Shown here: in pieces, positions 1 through 8,405 of the stretch | Layout of the letters: each line of letters starts with the position of its first letter | How positions within the stretch are numbered: position 1 is the stretch's first letter | Notes under the pieces: model-generated | What the model saw: only the letters and a program-made list of their open reading frames with translations | Told to the model about the DNA's origin: nothing | Databases searched by the model: none | DNA from: Gordonia hongkongensis | Lineage (GTDB): Bacteria; Actinomycetota; Actinomycetes; Mycobacteriales; Mycobacteriaceae | Assembly: GCF_023078355.1 (NCBI RefSeq) | Contig: NZ_CP095552.1 | Span: 5,022,001 to 5,086,000, forward strand | Length of the DNA stretch: 64,000 nt | Direction of reading: 5' to 3' | Made by a program: the position numbers and the translations under genes

Positions 1-337
1 GGTCGGCGCGGGTCATGTCGCCGAAGTCGAGCACGTACGGAACCCGGCCGGTCGACAGGAGAAACTGCACCACCGACAGCCCGTCGGCGAGGTCGTAGCA
101 CGATGTGGACACCGCGAGCGGCGGGATCAGCAGCACCGGCCGCCGTCCCGTGCCGACGGCTGCGATCACCTCGTCGTCGGTGCCGTACCGCCGCAGCGTG
201 CGGTGCGGTACGTCGGCGATCACCGTGTGCGGCGTCTCGTGGGACTCGCCGATCTGTCCACCACGTGCCAGATGGACCAGCGTCGCGACGCCGTCGAAAC
301 CACCCACCACTACCTCCCAGCCGTCGTCCGGGGACAT
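1..337 (-). CDS. Alpha/beta hydrolase related to PHA synthase (5' part only)
   Basis: Only the first 112 codons are in the window; the gene runs off the left edge on the minus strand. I translated it by hand. The reading includes GRRPVLLIPPLAVSTSC, then YDLADGLSVVQFLLSTGR and VPYVLDFGD, the pattern of the first beta strands and oxyanion region of PhaC-type alpha/beta hydrolases that act on hydroxyacyl or acyl thioesters. The catalytic nucleophile region lies outside the window, so the reaction cannot be named. The ATG at 335-337 is preceded directly by an in-frame TGA (338-340), so the start cannot lie further upstream. No good ribosome site precedes it; a GTG about 11 codons downstream, behind GGGAGG, is an alternative. 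A perfect hairpin (342-376) sits just upstream. Confidence 0.6.
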   Translation of the reverse strand, partial: MSPDDGWEVVVGGFDGVATLVHLARGGQIGESHETPHTVIADVPHRTLRRYGTDDEVIAAVGTGRRPVLLIPPLAVSTSCYDLADGLSVVQFLLSTGRVPYVLDFGDMTRAD

Positions 338-341
338 TCAA

Positions 342-376
342 CACACCCCGCCCGGGTCATGCCCGGGCGGGGTGTG
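342..376. other. Perfect 15-bp inverted repeat between divergent genes
   Basis: The arms 342-356 and 362-376 are perfectly complementary (CACACCCCGCCCGGG) around a 5-nt loop. It looks like an actinobacterial GC-rich terminator without a U tract, but it lies between two divergent starts (337 on minus, 461 on plus), where a terminator is not expected. It could attenuate one of the leaders, act as an operator, or end a transcript I cannot see. Confidence 0.6.
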
Positions 377-460
377 ACCGTTTGGTGCACGACGCCCGCG
401 GGTACCGGATCCGACGAGGCGCCGATGCCGTAGTCGGCGCGTACAAGGAGGTACACGGCC

Positions 461-1030
461 ATGGCCGAAGAACTGAACGGCACCACCATCGCTTTCCTGG
501 TCGCCCAGGAGGGCGCCGAGCAGGTCGAACTCACCGAACCGTGGAAGTCGGTCGAGGCGTGCGGCGGCAAGCCCGTCCTGGTGTCCACCGACTCCGGCAC
601 GGTGCAGGCGTTCAACCACCTCGACAAGGCCGACACCTTCCCCGTCGACACCCCTCTCGAGGACGCCCGCGTGATGGACTTCGACGCGCTGGTCCTGCCG
701 GGCGGTGTCGCGAACCCGGATTTCCTGCGAACCTCGGAGCCCGCCGTCCGCTTCGTGCGCAGCTTCTTCGATGCCGGCAAGCCGGTCGCGGCCATCTGCC
801 ACGCGCCCTGGACCCTGATCGAGGCCGACGTTGTCCGCGGCCGCACCCTCACGTCGTTCCCGAGTGTGCGCACCGACGTCATCAACGCCGGCGGCACCTG
901 GGTCGACGAGGAGGTCGTGACATGCCGCGACGGGGACAACGTGCTGATCACCAGCCGCAAGCCCGACGACCTCGCCGCCTTCAACGCCGCGATCGTCGCC
1001 GAGTTCGCGCGCACGAACGTCGCGAGCTGA
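461..1030 (+). CDS. DJ-1/PfpI family cysteine amidase or protease-like protein
   Basis: This is a 189-residue single-domain protein of the type 1 glutamine-amidotransferase-like fold. The nucleophile elbow AAICHAPW puts Cys113 next to His114, and the early VAQEGAEQVEL segment supplies the acidic partner (Glu17) typical of PfpI, YhbO and DJ-1. FDALVLPGGVANPDFLR is the family's conserved glycine-rich strand. PfpI/YhbO members are cytoplasmic stress proteins with reported protease, chaperone or glyoxalase-type activity; which applies here cannot be read from sequence. The start is well supported by AAGGAGGT at 445-452. It is divergent from the partial hydrolase and convergent with the gene at 1048-1659, so it is probably monocistronic. 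Confidence 0.85.
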   Translation: MAEELNGTTIAFLVAQEGAEQVELTEPWKSVEACGGKPVLVSTDSGTVQAFNHLDKADTFPVDTPLEDARVMDFDALVLPGGVANPDFLRTSEPAVRFVRSFFDAGKPVAAICHAPWTLIEADVVRGRTLTSFPSVRTDVINAGGTWVDEEVVTCRDGDNVLITSRKPDDLAAFNAAIVAEFARTNVAS

Positions 1031-1047
1031 CCGCCCCGTCGGGGACG

Positions 1048-1659
1048 TCAAACGACGGACAACGGTGCAGATTCCCTGCCGGTCAGGGTGAGCAACGCCT
1101 GCTCGCCCTGACCGGTGAGCAGTGCGGTGGCGGCCGCCGTCGACAGCGCTGACGCCAGCACCTCGGCCGGCAGCGGGAGATCGGAACCGATCGCCCGCGA
1201 GATGTCGAGACCGTGCACCGCGAGTTCGAAGGTCCGGGTGGGCAGGTAATCGGACAGCATGATGCCGCCGAACGGCGTCGTCAGGGGCCGATCCCCCGTT
1301 CCCGCAAGGGCGTCGACGGCCTGTGCGCGCCGCTCCCGGACCCCGGCGCGCGGATCGTTCCCCAGGGACAGCCCGGCGTCCACTCCTCGCTGTCGGACCG
1401 ACGCGGGGTCTCCGTAACCGCGGATCGATGCGAAATAGGCCGCGGTCGAGGTCAATTCGACATCACCACCGGGCTCGGCCAGGTAGGTGACGACCGTCGT
1501 CAGCGATCTGCTCGCGTGTCCGACGAGCGATCGCAACGACCATTCGCCGAGACCGGGTCCGTCCCAGCGATCGTCGGCGATCAGGTCCACCAACCGCGTC
1601 AGATGCTCGGCACCGGCCGTGAAGTCGTCGATCGCACGTGTCAGTGTTCCCTCTGCCAT
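1048..1659 (-). CDS. Maleylpyruvate isomerase family, mycothiol-dependent enzyme
   Basis: This 203-residue protein begins with a four-helix DinB-like fold (MDMPI N-terminal domain) with LGEWSLRSLVGHASRSL, and later carries TRTFELAVHGLDIS. His48, Glu145 and His149 match the spacing of the metal triad that binds zinc and mycothiol in maleylpyruvate isomerase. Family members carry out mycothiol-dependent isomerisations or detoxifications; the substrate here is unknown. It is the second gene of a two-gene minus-strand unit: only 1 bp separates it from the upstream OPT transporter stop, and its ribosome site (AAGGA) lies inside the end of that gene. Co-transcription with a peptide-type transporter may hint at handling of a thiol conjugate, but that is speculation. 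Confidence 0.8.
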   Translation of the reverse strand: MAEGTLTRAIDDFTAGAEHLTRLVDLIADDRWDGPGLGEWSLRSLVGHASRSLTTVVTYLAEPGGDVELTSTAAYFASIRGYGDPASVRQRGVDAGLSLGNDPRAGVRERRAQAVDALAGTGDRPLTTPFGGIMLSDYLPTRTFELAVHGLDISRAIGSDLPLPAEVLASALSTAAATALLTGQGEQALLTLTGRESAPLSVV

Positions 1660-1660
1660 C

Positions 1661-3655
1661 TCAGTCCTTCGGAGTGCCGGCGGTCGTCGACGACGTCCCG
1701 CTCGCGGTCGCTATCTTGCGGACACGGTCGTAGAGGAGGGCGATGGTCGCGGCGAACACGATGACGCCGAGGATCTGTGCCCAGGTCCCGAAGCCGTCGC
1801 CGACGATCGCCAGCGCCGAGTCGTCGCCCGTGGCCGCCACGATGCCGGCGAAGACCACGCCGAAGAGCGCCTCGCCGACGATCAGGCCGGTGGCCAGCAG
1901 GACACCCATCCGCTTCTTGTGTTCCACTGCGCCGCCGCTGCGTTCGGCCCAGCGGTTGTAGTAGTGACCGATGAAGGCGCCGATCGGGATGATCAGGACC
2001 ACCGACATCGGAAGGTACATGCCCATCCCGACAGCCAGCGGCGGCAGCCGGAAACGCCCTGCGCGATCGAGGAGTTCGTCTATCACGATCACCACCGCGC
2101 CGATCAGGGCACCGATTCCGACGAGTCCCCAGTTCAGGTCCGCCCCCAGTACCCCTTGCGCGAGGGTCGTCAGCAGACCCGCCTGCGGCGCCGCGAGCGC
2201 GTCCTCGGTGGCACCCGGCGCGCCGACGAACCCGAAGGCCTCGTACATCAGCTGCAGGATCGGCGGGATCACGGCCGACCCGAACAGCACGCCGATGATC
2301 AGCGCCACCTGCTGTTTCCACGGTGTCGCCCCGACGAGTTGACCGGTCTTGAGGTCCTGCAGGTTGTCATTGGAGATGGTCGCGACGCCGAAGACGACCG
2401 CGGCCGTGAACAACGTGTAGGCGATGAGCGCGTCGGTCTGCGAGTCGTCCGCCGGCCCGAAGGTCAGCTTCACGAGCAGTGCGGCGATGAGAACCACCAG
2501 GATGCCCACGCCGGAGATGGGGCTGTTCGACGACCCGATCAGGCCCGCCATGTACCCGCACACCGACGCGACCGCCAGTCCGATGACGAACACGAAGACG
2601 ATGCTGACCACGATGATCCCGGTGGCACTGCCCTCCAGAACCGTGTCGCGCACGAAGTCCCACAACAGGATTCCGATCGGGATGAGCAGCACGAGGATGC
2701 TGCCGCCGACGATGTTGATCGGCATGTCCCGCTCGGTGATGTCGACCGTGAACCCCTCCCGACGCGATCGCGAGGAGACCATGGCCGCCCGGATTCCCCG
2801 CACGATCGGACCGATGACCTTGATCAGCGTCCAGACGGCCGCGATGGCGATCGCCCCGGCCCCGATGAGTCGCACGTCGTTGGCGAAGATCGAGCTGACG
2901 GCGTCGCCGAAATCCTCCCCCGCCGTGCGCCCCTGGGTCTCGATGGGCAGCAGTACGACGTAGGAGATCACCACCCCGACGAGCATGGCGATGCCCACGG
3001 TGATCCCGACGAGATGGCCGATGCCGATCAGCGACATCGACAACCCGGCACTGAACAACGTTCCGCCCGTGCCGATCCTGATCGTCGTCGAGATCGAATC
3101 GCTGAGGACCTGGAGTTTGGTGAGCAGGGCGAAACCGGCCGACGCGAGCGAACCGATGACGATCGTGCGCAGGCCGGCCTTGTTCTCCGCGGCACCGCCC
3201 GCGGAATCGCCGACCTTTAGTACCTCTGCTGCCGCAACGCCTTCCGGGTAGGGCAGGTCGGAGCCGGTGACCAGCGCGCGTCGTAGCGGGATCGAGTACA
3301 TGACGCCGAGGATTCCGCCGATCGCGCACACCGCCACCGTGATCCAGTACGGGAAGCCCGTCCACCATCCGATGATGACCAGACCGGGTATGACGAAGAT
3401 GATCGCCGACAGCGTGCCGGCGGCGGACGCGATCGTCTGGACGATGTTGTTCTCGACCACCGAGTGGTTGGCGAAGTACCGCAGAATGCTCATCGAGATG
3501 ACGGCGGCCGGGATCGCGGTGGCGAACGTGAGGCCCACCTTGAGTCCGAGGTACACGTTGGCGGCCGTGAAGACCAGCGTGATGATGCCACCGAGGACGG
3601 CACCTCGGAGCGTCAGTTCTCGCAGGTTCGCCGTGGCCGGAGGCGCAGTCGCCAT
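1661..3655 (-). CDS. OPT family oligopeptide/metal-chelate transporter
   Basis: A polytopic membrane protein of 664 residues. The N-terminal TLRGAVLGGIITLVFTAA and NVYLGLKVGLTFATAIPAA are the first two OPT helices, and SSNSPISGVGI is the conserved OPT motif in the middle. Members import oligopeptides, glutathione-like compounds or metal-siderophore chelates with protons. The length matches bacterial OPT/YSL proteins. I place the start at the ATG at 3655, which has GGGAGGG 5-7 nt upstream; the reading frame stays open 19 codons further up (to 3712) but that extension is Arg-rich and without a membrane segment. The mycothiol-dependent enzyme follows immediately. A divergent TetR gene lies 247 bp upstream and is a candidate regulator. 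Confidence 0.85.
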   Translation of the reverse strand: MATAPPATANLRELTLRGAVLGGIITLVFTAANVYLGLKVGLTFATAIPAAVISMSILRYFANHSVVENNIVQTIASAAGTLSAIIFVIPGLVIIGWWTGFPYWITVAVCAIGGILGVMYSIPLRRALVTGSDLPYPEGVAAAEVLKVGDSAGGAAENKAGLRTIVIGSLASAGFALLTKLQVLSDSISTTIRIGTGGTLFSAGLSMSLIGIGHLVGITVGIAMLVGVVISYVVLLPIETQGRTAGEDFGDAVSSIFANDVRLIGAGAIAIAAVWTLIKVIGPIVRGIRAAMVSSRSRREGFTVDITERDMPINIVGGSILVLLIPIGILLWDFVRDTVLEGSATGIIVVSIVFVFVIGLAVASVCGYMAGLIGSSNSPISGVGILVVLIAALLVKLTFGPADDSQTDALIAYTLFTAAVVFGVATISNDNLQDLKTGQLVGATPWKQQVALIIGVLFGSAVIPPILQLMYEAFGFVGAPGATEDALAAPQAGLLTTLAQGVLGADLNWGLVGIGALIGAVVIVIDELLDRAGRFRLPPLAVGMGMYLPMSVVLIIPIGAFIGHYYNRWAERSGGAVEHKKRMGVLLATGLIVGEALFGVVFAGIVAATGDDSALAIVGDGFGTWAQILGVIVFAATIALLYDRVRKIATASGTSSTTAGTPKD

Positions 3656-3902
3656 CTGGTCCCTCCCAACAGTCGGGTCCTGCGACCGGCGGTCGGTCGG
3701 ACGGTGGATCATCCGGGCATTCGTCGATCCACCTTAGGCCCGGATGACCACTCGCGCTGCGACTTCCCGCGCAGCCGGGGTCGGTTCGCGTGTCGCGTCG
3801 ACGCACCTCCGTACGGCACTGACCGCTTTGCGGTGTTTCGGCGAGTCGGACACGGCCACCATCCCGGCGTCTCGATCGGCGACGGTAGGGCATCATCGAT
3901 CC

Positions 3903-4541
3903 ATGAGCGAAGGGAAGACGGAGCAGTCTGCCCGCACCCGTGCGCTGCTCATCGAGGCGGCCGAGAAACTGATTGCCCTGAACGGGGTCGCGGCCGTGTC
4001 CAGTCGCCAGATCAGCAAGGCGGCCGGTCAGGGCAACAACTATGCCGTCGGCCATCACTTCGGTTCCAAGGACGATCTCCTCCGCGCCACCCTGACGTCG
4101 CACAACGTCCCGATCGAGCGGCTTCGCCAGAAATGCCTGTCGGAGGTCGGACCCGACCCCGGGGTCCGCGACTGGCTCCGCTGCCTCGTCGGGCCCGAGG
4201 TCGAGTACCTCGCACAGATCGGTGCGCCGAGCTACTTCGCCCGGTTCTTCGCCCAGGTGTCGAGCGATCCGTCCGCGACCGCCCTGCTCTACGAGGAGAC
4301 CGCGCGATCGGAGGTCCTCATGACGATCCTCGACCGGTTCTACGCCACCTTGCCGACCTTCCCCGACGACGTGCTCGAGGTGCGCAACAACCTGACGCGC
4401 CACATGATCGTCAACGCGCTCGCCGACATCGAACGGGCCGCCGAGGGCGGCGGGACTCGAACAGCCCCATGGCAGCACGAGCGCGACCTGGTCGTCGATG
4501 CGCTGACCGGGATGTGGCTCGCGCCGGCCGCCTCCCGGTGA
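3903..4541 (+). CDS. TetR family transcriptional regulator
   Basis: This protein has 212 residues. The N-terminal helix-turn-helix spans about residues 10-57, with TRALLIEAAEKLIALNG leading in and SSRQISKAAGQGNNYAVGHH followed by FGSKDDLL, the classic TetR recognition helix and 'F.sK..L' end. The ligand-binding half is not recognisable to a specific effector. I chose the ATG at 3903 (MSEGKTEQ); upstream in-frame codons 3744-3902 code for a low-complexity Arg/Ala/Thr stretch that looks non-coding. It is divergent from the OPT operon and its stop touches the end of the convergent cholesterol-oxidase-like gene (4542), so either neighbour may be its target. Confidence 0.85.
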   Translation: MSEGKTEQSARTRALLIEAAEKLIALNGVAAVSSRQISKAAGQGNNYAVGHHFGSKDDLLRATLTSHNVPIERLRQKCLSEVGPDPGVRDWLRCLVGPEVEYLAQIGAPSYFARFFAQVSSDPSATALLYEETARSEVLMTILDRFYATLPTFPDDVLEVRNNLTRHMIVNALADIERAAEGGGTRTAPWQHERDLVVDALTGMWLAPAASR

Positions 4542-6143
4542 TCAGATGACCGTGCCGACATCCCGGGCGACGATCCGGTCGAGAGCGCGCTCGGCGACCG
4601 CCGCGATGGTCATCGACGGATTGCAGGCCGCGGTGTTGCCCGGCATGAGTGCGCCGTCGATGACGTAGAGCCCGCGCTGGCCGTGGACGCGTCCCTCGAG
4701 GTCGCACACCGCACCCATGTTGGCCCCGCCGAGCGCGTGCCAGGTCGAGGGGAACACCGCATTGGTGTCGGTCAGGACGGCGTCGGGTCCGGCGATCCGG
4801 CGCACGGTCCGGTCGATGTGCTTGGTCTGGATCTCCGAATCGCCCTCGTGTGGCCAGCGGATCACCGAGTCTCCGATCGCCGAGTCGTAGGAGATGACGC
4901 CACGTCCCGAGCTCACCCCGAAGCCGACCATCATCGTGGTCCCGGCGTACACGGGTAGTGGCGGCAGCGATGCCTGGATGACGGTGAACGCGCTCTTCGG
5001 ATCACTCCAGTTGGGGCTGCCGAAGACCACCGGTCCGCCCTGTACCGTCCCGAAGTCGATACTGGGGCTGGTCCAGGTGTAGATCCGGTCGGCGTTGGTG
5101 CCCCATCCGTGCCCCACCCCGTCGGGCAGGCCCGGCACGGTTCCGGTCGCGCGCGCCTTCACCAACAGCTTGGTCGTGTTCACGCTGCCCGCCGACAGGA
5201 TGAGTGTCCCTGCGATCAGTTCGTTGTGCTCCAACACTTTCCCGGACTCGTCGGTGCGTTCGACCTCGAGGGACCATCGGCCGTCGGGTCGGCGGGAGAC
5301 CTGCCGCACGGTGTGCAGGGTTCGGACCTGAACCCGCCCGGTCGCCTCGGCCTCGCGGATATAGGTGACGTCGACGCTGTGCTTGCCACCGTTGTTCACG
5401 CCGATGGCGCCGTCGCCGTTGGTGTAGGCGGGCTTCATCTCGCCACGCAGCTCGGCCGCGGCATACCCCCAGTCGATCGGCATCGGGATCTTCTGCAGCG
5501 GAAGGCCCTCGGCCCGAACTCGTTTCGCGAACTGTCGCGGTGCCAGGTATTGCGGGGAACGCACCACCGAATCGGGCGCCACCGCGACCTTCAGCATACG
5601 CGCGACCCGCGGGTAGTGCACACGGTTCATCAGTTGCCAGTCGAGCGCGTTCGGGAAGTGCTCGTTGAACACCGCCTCGCTCGGTTGCAGTGTCATGCCC
5701 TGGTAGACAAGGGAACCACCGCCGAGGCCGGCCGGGGAGAGTGCGGTCATGTTGACGCCCGCGACCGACTCGAACAGTCCCACATAGGGTTCGACGCTCA
5801 GCGGCTTGCCGAAGAGGTTCGGGGTCGACTCGTGCCACAGGATCCGCTTGTCCGGACTCGACGCACGCGGGAAGGTTTCCGAGTTCGGACCCGTCGGCCA
5901 CCGCCGACCCCGCTCGAGCAACAGGACCGGCACGCCGGCTTGCGCGAGCCGGAGGGCCGCGACGCCACCGCCGAATCCCGAGCCGACGATCACCACCCGA
6001 TGCTCTTCGCGTGTCCGCCGGATACGTCGCGATGGATCTCCCGACGCCGGTCCGGCTCCGGTGACGGCCGCGGCCGCCGAACCCGCCGCGGTCATCGCCG
6101 CCGCTCGCAGGAAGGTACGTCTCGTCGGTGATATCCCGGTCAT
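4542..6143 (-). CDS. Tat-exported GMC flavoenzyme, cholesterol-oxidase-like
   Basis: A 533-residue protein with a twin-arginine signal (RRTFLRAAAM then an Ala-rich stretch, residues 8-33), so it is predicted to be exported folded with its flavin. The FAD-binding VVIVGSGFGGGVAALRLAQA lies at about residues 50-69. The C-terminal WHALGGANMG and GLYVIDGALMPGNTAACNPS carry a His469/Asn508 pair like the active-site His and Asn of class I (non-covalent FAD) cholesterol oxidases, which convert cholesterol to cholest-4-en-3-one and release peroxide. Length and order fit that family, but other sterol or alcohol substrates are possible. A catalase gene lies 3.5 kb away, not obviously linked. A TTGACA on the minus strand (6298-6303) is a plausible promoter element. 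Confidence 0.8.
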   Translation of the reverse strand: MTGISPTRRTFLRAAAMTAAGSAAAAVTGAGPASGDPSRRIRRTREEHRVVIVGSGFGGGVAALRLAQAGVPVLLLERGRRWPTGPNSETFPRASSPDKRILWHESTPNLFGKPLSVEPYVGLFESVAGVNMTALSPAGLGGGSLVYQGMTLQPSEAVFNEHFPNALDWQLMNRVHYPRVARMLKVAVAPDSVVRSPQYLAPRQFAKRVRAEGLPLQKIPMPIDWGYAAAELRGEMKPAYTNGDGAIGVNNGGKHSVDVTYIREAEATGRVQVRTLHTVRQVSRRPDGRWSLEVERTDESGKVLEHNELIAGTLILSAGSVNTTKLLVKARATGTVPGLPDGVGHGWGTNADRIYTWTSPSIDFGTVQGGPVVFGSPNWSDPKSAFTVIQASLPPLPVYAGTTMMVGFGVSSGRGVISYDSAIGDSVIRWPHEGDSEIQTKHIDRTVRRIAGPDAVLTDTNAVFPSTWHALGGANMGAVCDLEGRVHGQRGLYVIDGALMPGNTAACNPSMTIAAVAERALDRIVARDVGTVI

Positions 6144-6576
6144 GGTTCTCCTGTCGTTCGGCGCGAGATGGCGCCGGGTGCTTGGTGATTCGGCAGCTCG
6201 AGAGACGGTGGAGACCGTGGTCGCGGGTCGAGGACGCCGCGTGGGACGGACCGGGGCGTGGCCGTCGCGACACAGGATTTGTCATGGACGACCTGTGTGT
6301 CAAGGGCCACTTCGGTAACCAGTGGTGATCGGGGACATCGCCGACGCAAACCTTGACAAGCCCTTCAGTCATGTGACTGAATCGTCGCGGGCGTGGGTAG
6401 GGCCGCCATCGGTGTACGGCTGATGCGCGGGCGTGAGTGCGGCGCGCCGCGCTCGCGTGGACCTGGTCGGGATCGTGACCGAGTGCCGAAGAGCGAAGAG
6501 AGGACGGGGAGTTCGCCGAGCAGGCGGCAACGGAACGCTAGGATGACGCGACCATGTGTCGCGGGCGGGGAGTTGC
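6144..6576. promoter_or_regulatory. 433-bp divergent control region with two inverted repeats
   Basis: No gene is seen here. It separates the cholesterol-oxidase-like gene (minus) from the SDR gene (plus). Features visible: ACACAGG (6270-6276) facing CCTGTGT (6292-6298) over 15 nt, overlapping a minus-strand TTGACA (6298-6303); a plus-strand TTGACA (6353-6358) followed by TTCAGTCA-TG-TGACTGAA (6364-6381), an 8+8 palindrome where a repressor could sit on the -10; and TAGGAT (6539-6544), a good -10 for the SDR gene with a start site near 6551. The assignment of each site to a regulator is unknown. Confidence 0.45.
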
Positions 6577-7413
6577 ATGTCTGATCATCTGCAGGGCAAG
6601 ACCATCATCATCACCGGCGCCGGAGGCGGTTTCGGCAAGGTGATCGCGGAGATGTGCGCGGCACAGGGCGCTCACATCGTCGGTGTGGACATCGACGCCG
6701 ACGGGCTCACCGTGGTCGCCGACGGCATCACCGCCACCGGCGGGTCGGCTGTCGCACACGTCGCCGACGTCACCGACATGGACCAGATGAAGGGCGCCGC
6801 GGCGGCGGCCGTCGACCGGTTCGGTGCGATCGACGTGATCGTCAACAACGCCGGGGTGATGCCGCTGGCGTTCTTCGCCGACCACGAGCGGGCCTGGGAG
6901 AAGTGGCACCGGGCCATCGACATCAACATCAAGGGCGTCGTGAACGGCATCTCGGCGGTGTACGACCAGATGGTCGCGCAGGGCCGGGGTCAGGTGGTCA
7001 ACATCGCGTCGATCTACGGCAACGGCGGCTTCGAGGGCTCGGGTGTCTACAGCGCGACCAAGGCCGCCGTGACGATGCTGTCGGACTCCTTACGCATCGA
7101 GGCCAAGGGCAAGATCAAGGTGACGACGGTCAAACCGACCGGCGTGGCCGGCACCAACCTGGCGAGCTGGATCGTCAACGACCGCGCGATCCGCGGGATC
7201 GTCGGGCAACGTGCGGCGTCGTACCGCGAGCACATCACGGAGCTGATGCAGGGCACGCTGCCCGACGAGCTCGTCGACGTCGACTCGGTGAAGTACTGGC
7301 TGATCACCCCGGAGGATCTCGCCCGGGCGGTCGTGCATGTCATCGACCAGCCGTGGGGCATCAGTCTGTCCGACGTGACGGTCCGGGCCAGCGGCGAGGA
7401 CTACCTGTACTGA
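6577..7413 (+). CDS. Short-chain dehydrogenase/reductase (classical SDR)
   Basis: A classical Rossmann-fold SDR of 278 residues. KTIIITGAGGGFGKVIAE is the TGxxxGxG cofactor motif, DVIVNNAGVMPL the NNAG motif, and VYSATKAAV the catalytic YxxxK; a Ser precedes it in NIASIYG. The acidic residue after the second strand (VGVDIDADG) favours NAD(H) over NADP(H). The substrate cannot be told. I use the ATG at 6577, which has GGGGAG at 6567-6572; the GTG at 6556 in the same frame has no ribosome site. It is convergent with the DUF5313 gene and stands alone behind its own probable -10 (6539-6544). Confidence 0.85.
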   Translation: MSDHLQGKTIIITGAGGGFGKVIAEMCAAQGAHIVGVDIDADGLTVVADGITATGGSAVAHVADVTDMDQMKGAAAAAVDRFGAIDVIVNNAGVMPLAFFADHERAWEKWHRAIDINIKGVVNGISAVYDQMVAQGRGQVVNIASIYGNGGFEGSGVYSATKAAVTMLSDSLRIEAKGKIKVTTVKPTGVAGTNLASWIVNDRAIRGIVGQRAASYREHITELMQGTLPDELVDVDSVKYWLITPEDLARAVVHVIDQPWGISLSDVTVRASGEDYLY

Positions 7414-7432
7414 ACGTGAGCGCCGTCTCGGC

Positions 7433-7837
7433 CTAGTTCGACGGGCGGCGTCGTTCACCGCGGTACTTGCGGTGGTACTCGTCGTAGAGGTCCGAGTTCT
7501 TCTCTCGTTCGAGCTTGTTCACCAGGTCGGGATCGAGTCCGTGCTGGACGAGCCGGTGACGGCGGTAGACCCGGTTCAACGCGATCGAGAAGAAGAGGTA
7601 GGCCAGCAGGATCGGCATGGTCATCGTGATCCGGACGCCCCAGTCGGCCGGGACGAACAGCATCGGGGTCAGCACGATGATGCACGGCACCGCCCAGCGG
7701 ACCACCATGCGTACCGACGCACCCGGGCCGGCCAGGTCGTTGGTCACCCAGCCGAGCATCGATTTCGGCAGACGCGCCCAGTAGGCGTACGTCACGTACT
7801 CCCAGGCATTCGGCTTGGTGCGCGGTTCAGAGGTCAC
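7433..7837 (-). CDS. DUF5313 small membrane protein of unknown function
   Basis: A protein of 134 residues: a short cytoplasmic N-terminus (NAWEYVTYAYWARLPKSM, then GWVTNDLAGPGASVR), two hydrophobic segments (about residues 46-61 and 69-88) and a charged C-terminus rich in Arg, Lys and Tyr (DLYDEYHRKYRGERRR). This layout matches the actinobacterial DUF5313 family; no function is known to me. The start is taken as the GTG at 7837 because homology-like sequence begins there; no strong ribosome site precedes it. It is divergent from the MarR gene at 7911 and shares a 73-bp promoter gap with it. Confidence 0.65.
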   Translation of the reverse strand: MTSEPRTKPNAWEYVTYAYWARLPKSMLGWVTNDLAGPGASVRMVVRWAVPCIIVLTPMLFVPADWGVRITMTMPILLAYLFFSIALNRVYRRHRLVQHGLDPDLVNKLEREKNSDLYDEYHRKYRGERRRPSN

Positions 7838-7897
7838 CTGTCGATCGTGCACCACGTGCGGGAGTCGTCCGACGTCGCCTCCCCCACCCCGGCTGGG

Positions 7898-7903
7898 TAA
7901 CCT
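7898..7903 (+). promoter_or_regulatory. -10 box of a probable leaderless marR transcript
   Basis: TAACCT ends 7 nt before the A of the MarR start codon (7911), which would place the transcription start on or next to the ATG. No ribosome site lies upstream of the ATG, in agreement with leaderless translation. Confidence 0.5.
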
Positions 7904-7910
7904 GACCGGC

Positions 7911-8405
7911 ATGGGTTCGGAGATGACCGCGTCGGCCGACGACCCCACCGGCCCGGATCCGATCAGCGGCCTCGAGGCCGAACTCACCGATTTCTGGCGA
8001 CGGGGCCGGGTGCGCACCCGGTTGCGCGCCCGCGCCATCGACCCGCGGCTGGACCCGTCGTGCTACCCGCTCATCACCGTGCTGGCCCGGCACCATTCGA
8101 TGCCGATGTCGGATCTGGTCACCGCCGTCGGCATGGAGAAGTCGACGGTGACGCGGCAGATCGACGCGATCGTGCGGCTCGGGCTCGCCGAGCGGCACCC
8201 GGACCCGCGCGATGCCCGCGCCCGCGTGGTCACCCTCACCGATCACGGTCGCGAACGTGTCGACGCCGTGCTCGCCTCGGCGGTCACCGATTGGCGTGCT
8301 CGGCTGGCCCAATGGGACCCCGACGACATCCGGACGCTCACGTATCTGCTGCATCGCCTCACCGAGGCCACCAACGATCCCGAGGCCGGCGAGGGGTCTC
8401 GTTGA
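7911..8405 (+). CDS. MarR family transcriptional regulator
   Basis: A winged-helix regulator of 164 residues. MPMSDLVTAVGMEKSTVTRQ is the helix-turn-helix and HPDPRDARARVVTLTDHGRE the wing with the conserved D.RD.R and LT..G elements of MarR. Members usually repress an adjacent operon and release DNA on binding a phenolic or other small ligand. The reading frame overlaps the next gene (CaiB family CoA-transferase) if that uses TTG at 8402, so the pair is probably one transcript. It is divergent from DUF5313 over a 73-bp gap, a common place for autoregulation. Confidence 0.85.
   Translation: MGSEMTASADDPTGPDPISGLEAELTDFWRRGRVRTRLRARAIDPRLDPSCYPLITVLARHHSMPMSDLVTAVGMEKSTVTRQIDAIVRLGLAERHPDPRDARARVVTLTDHGRERVDAVLASAVTDWRARLAQWDPDDIRTLTYLLHRLTEATNDPEAGEGSR

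Noticed and set aside
1487..3220. Plus-strand open frame of 577 codons antisense to the OPT gene
   Set aside because: Composition (Arg, Asp, His, Gln) is that of a shadow frame, no domain is recognisable, and the opposite strand encodes a convincing OPT transporter.
4450..4475. GGACTCGAACAG resembling the T arm of a tRNA
   Set aside because: No acceptor or anticodon stem surrounds it and it lies inside the TetR coding sequence.
2367..4478. Long minus-strand open frame of 703 codons over the OPT start and TetR
   Set aside because: Arg/His/Asp-rich low-complexity translation typical of the antisense or shifted frames of high-GC genes; OPT and TetR explain the DNA.
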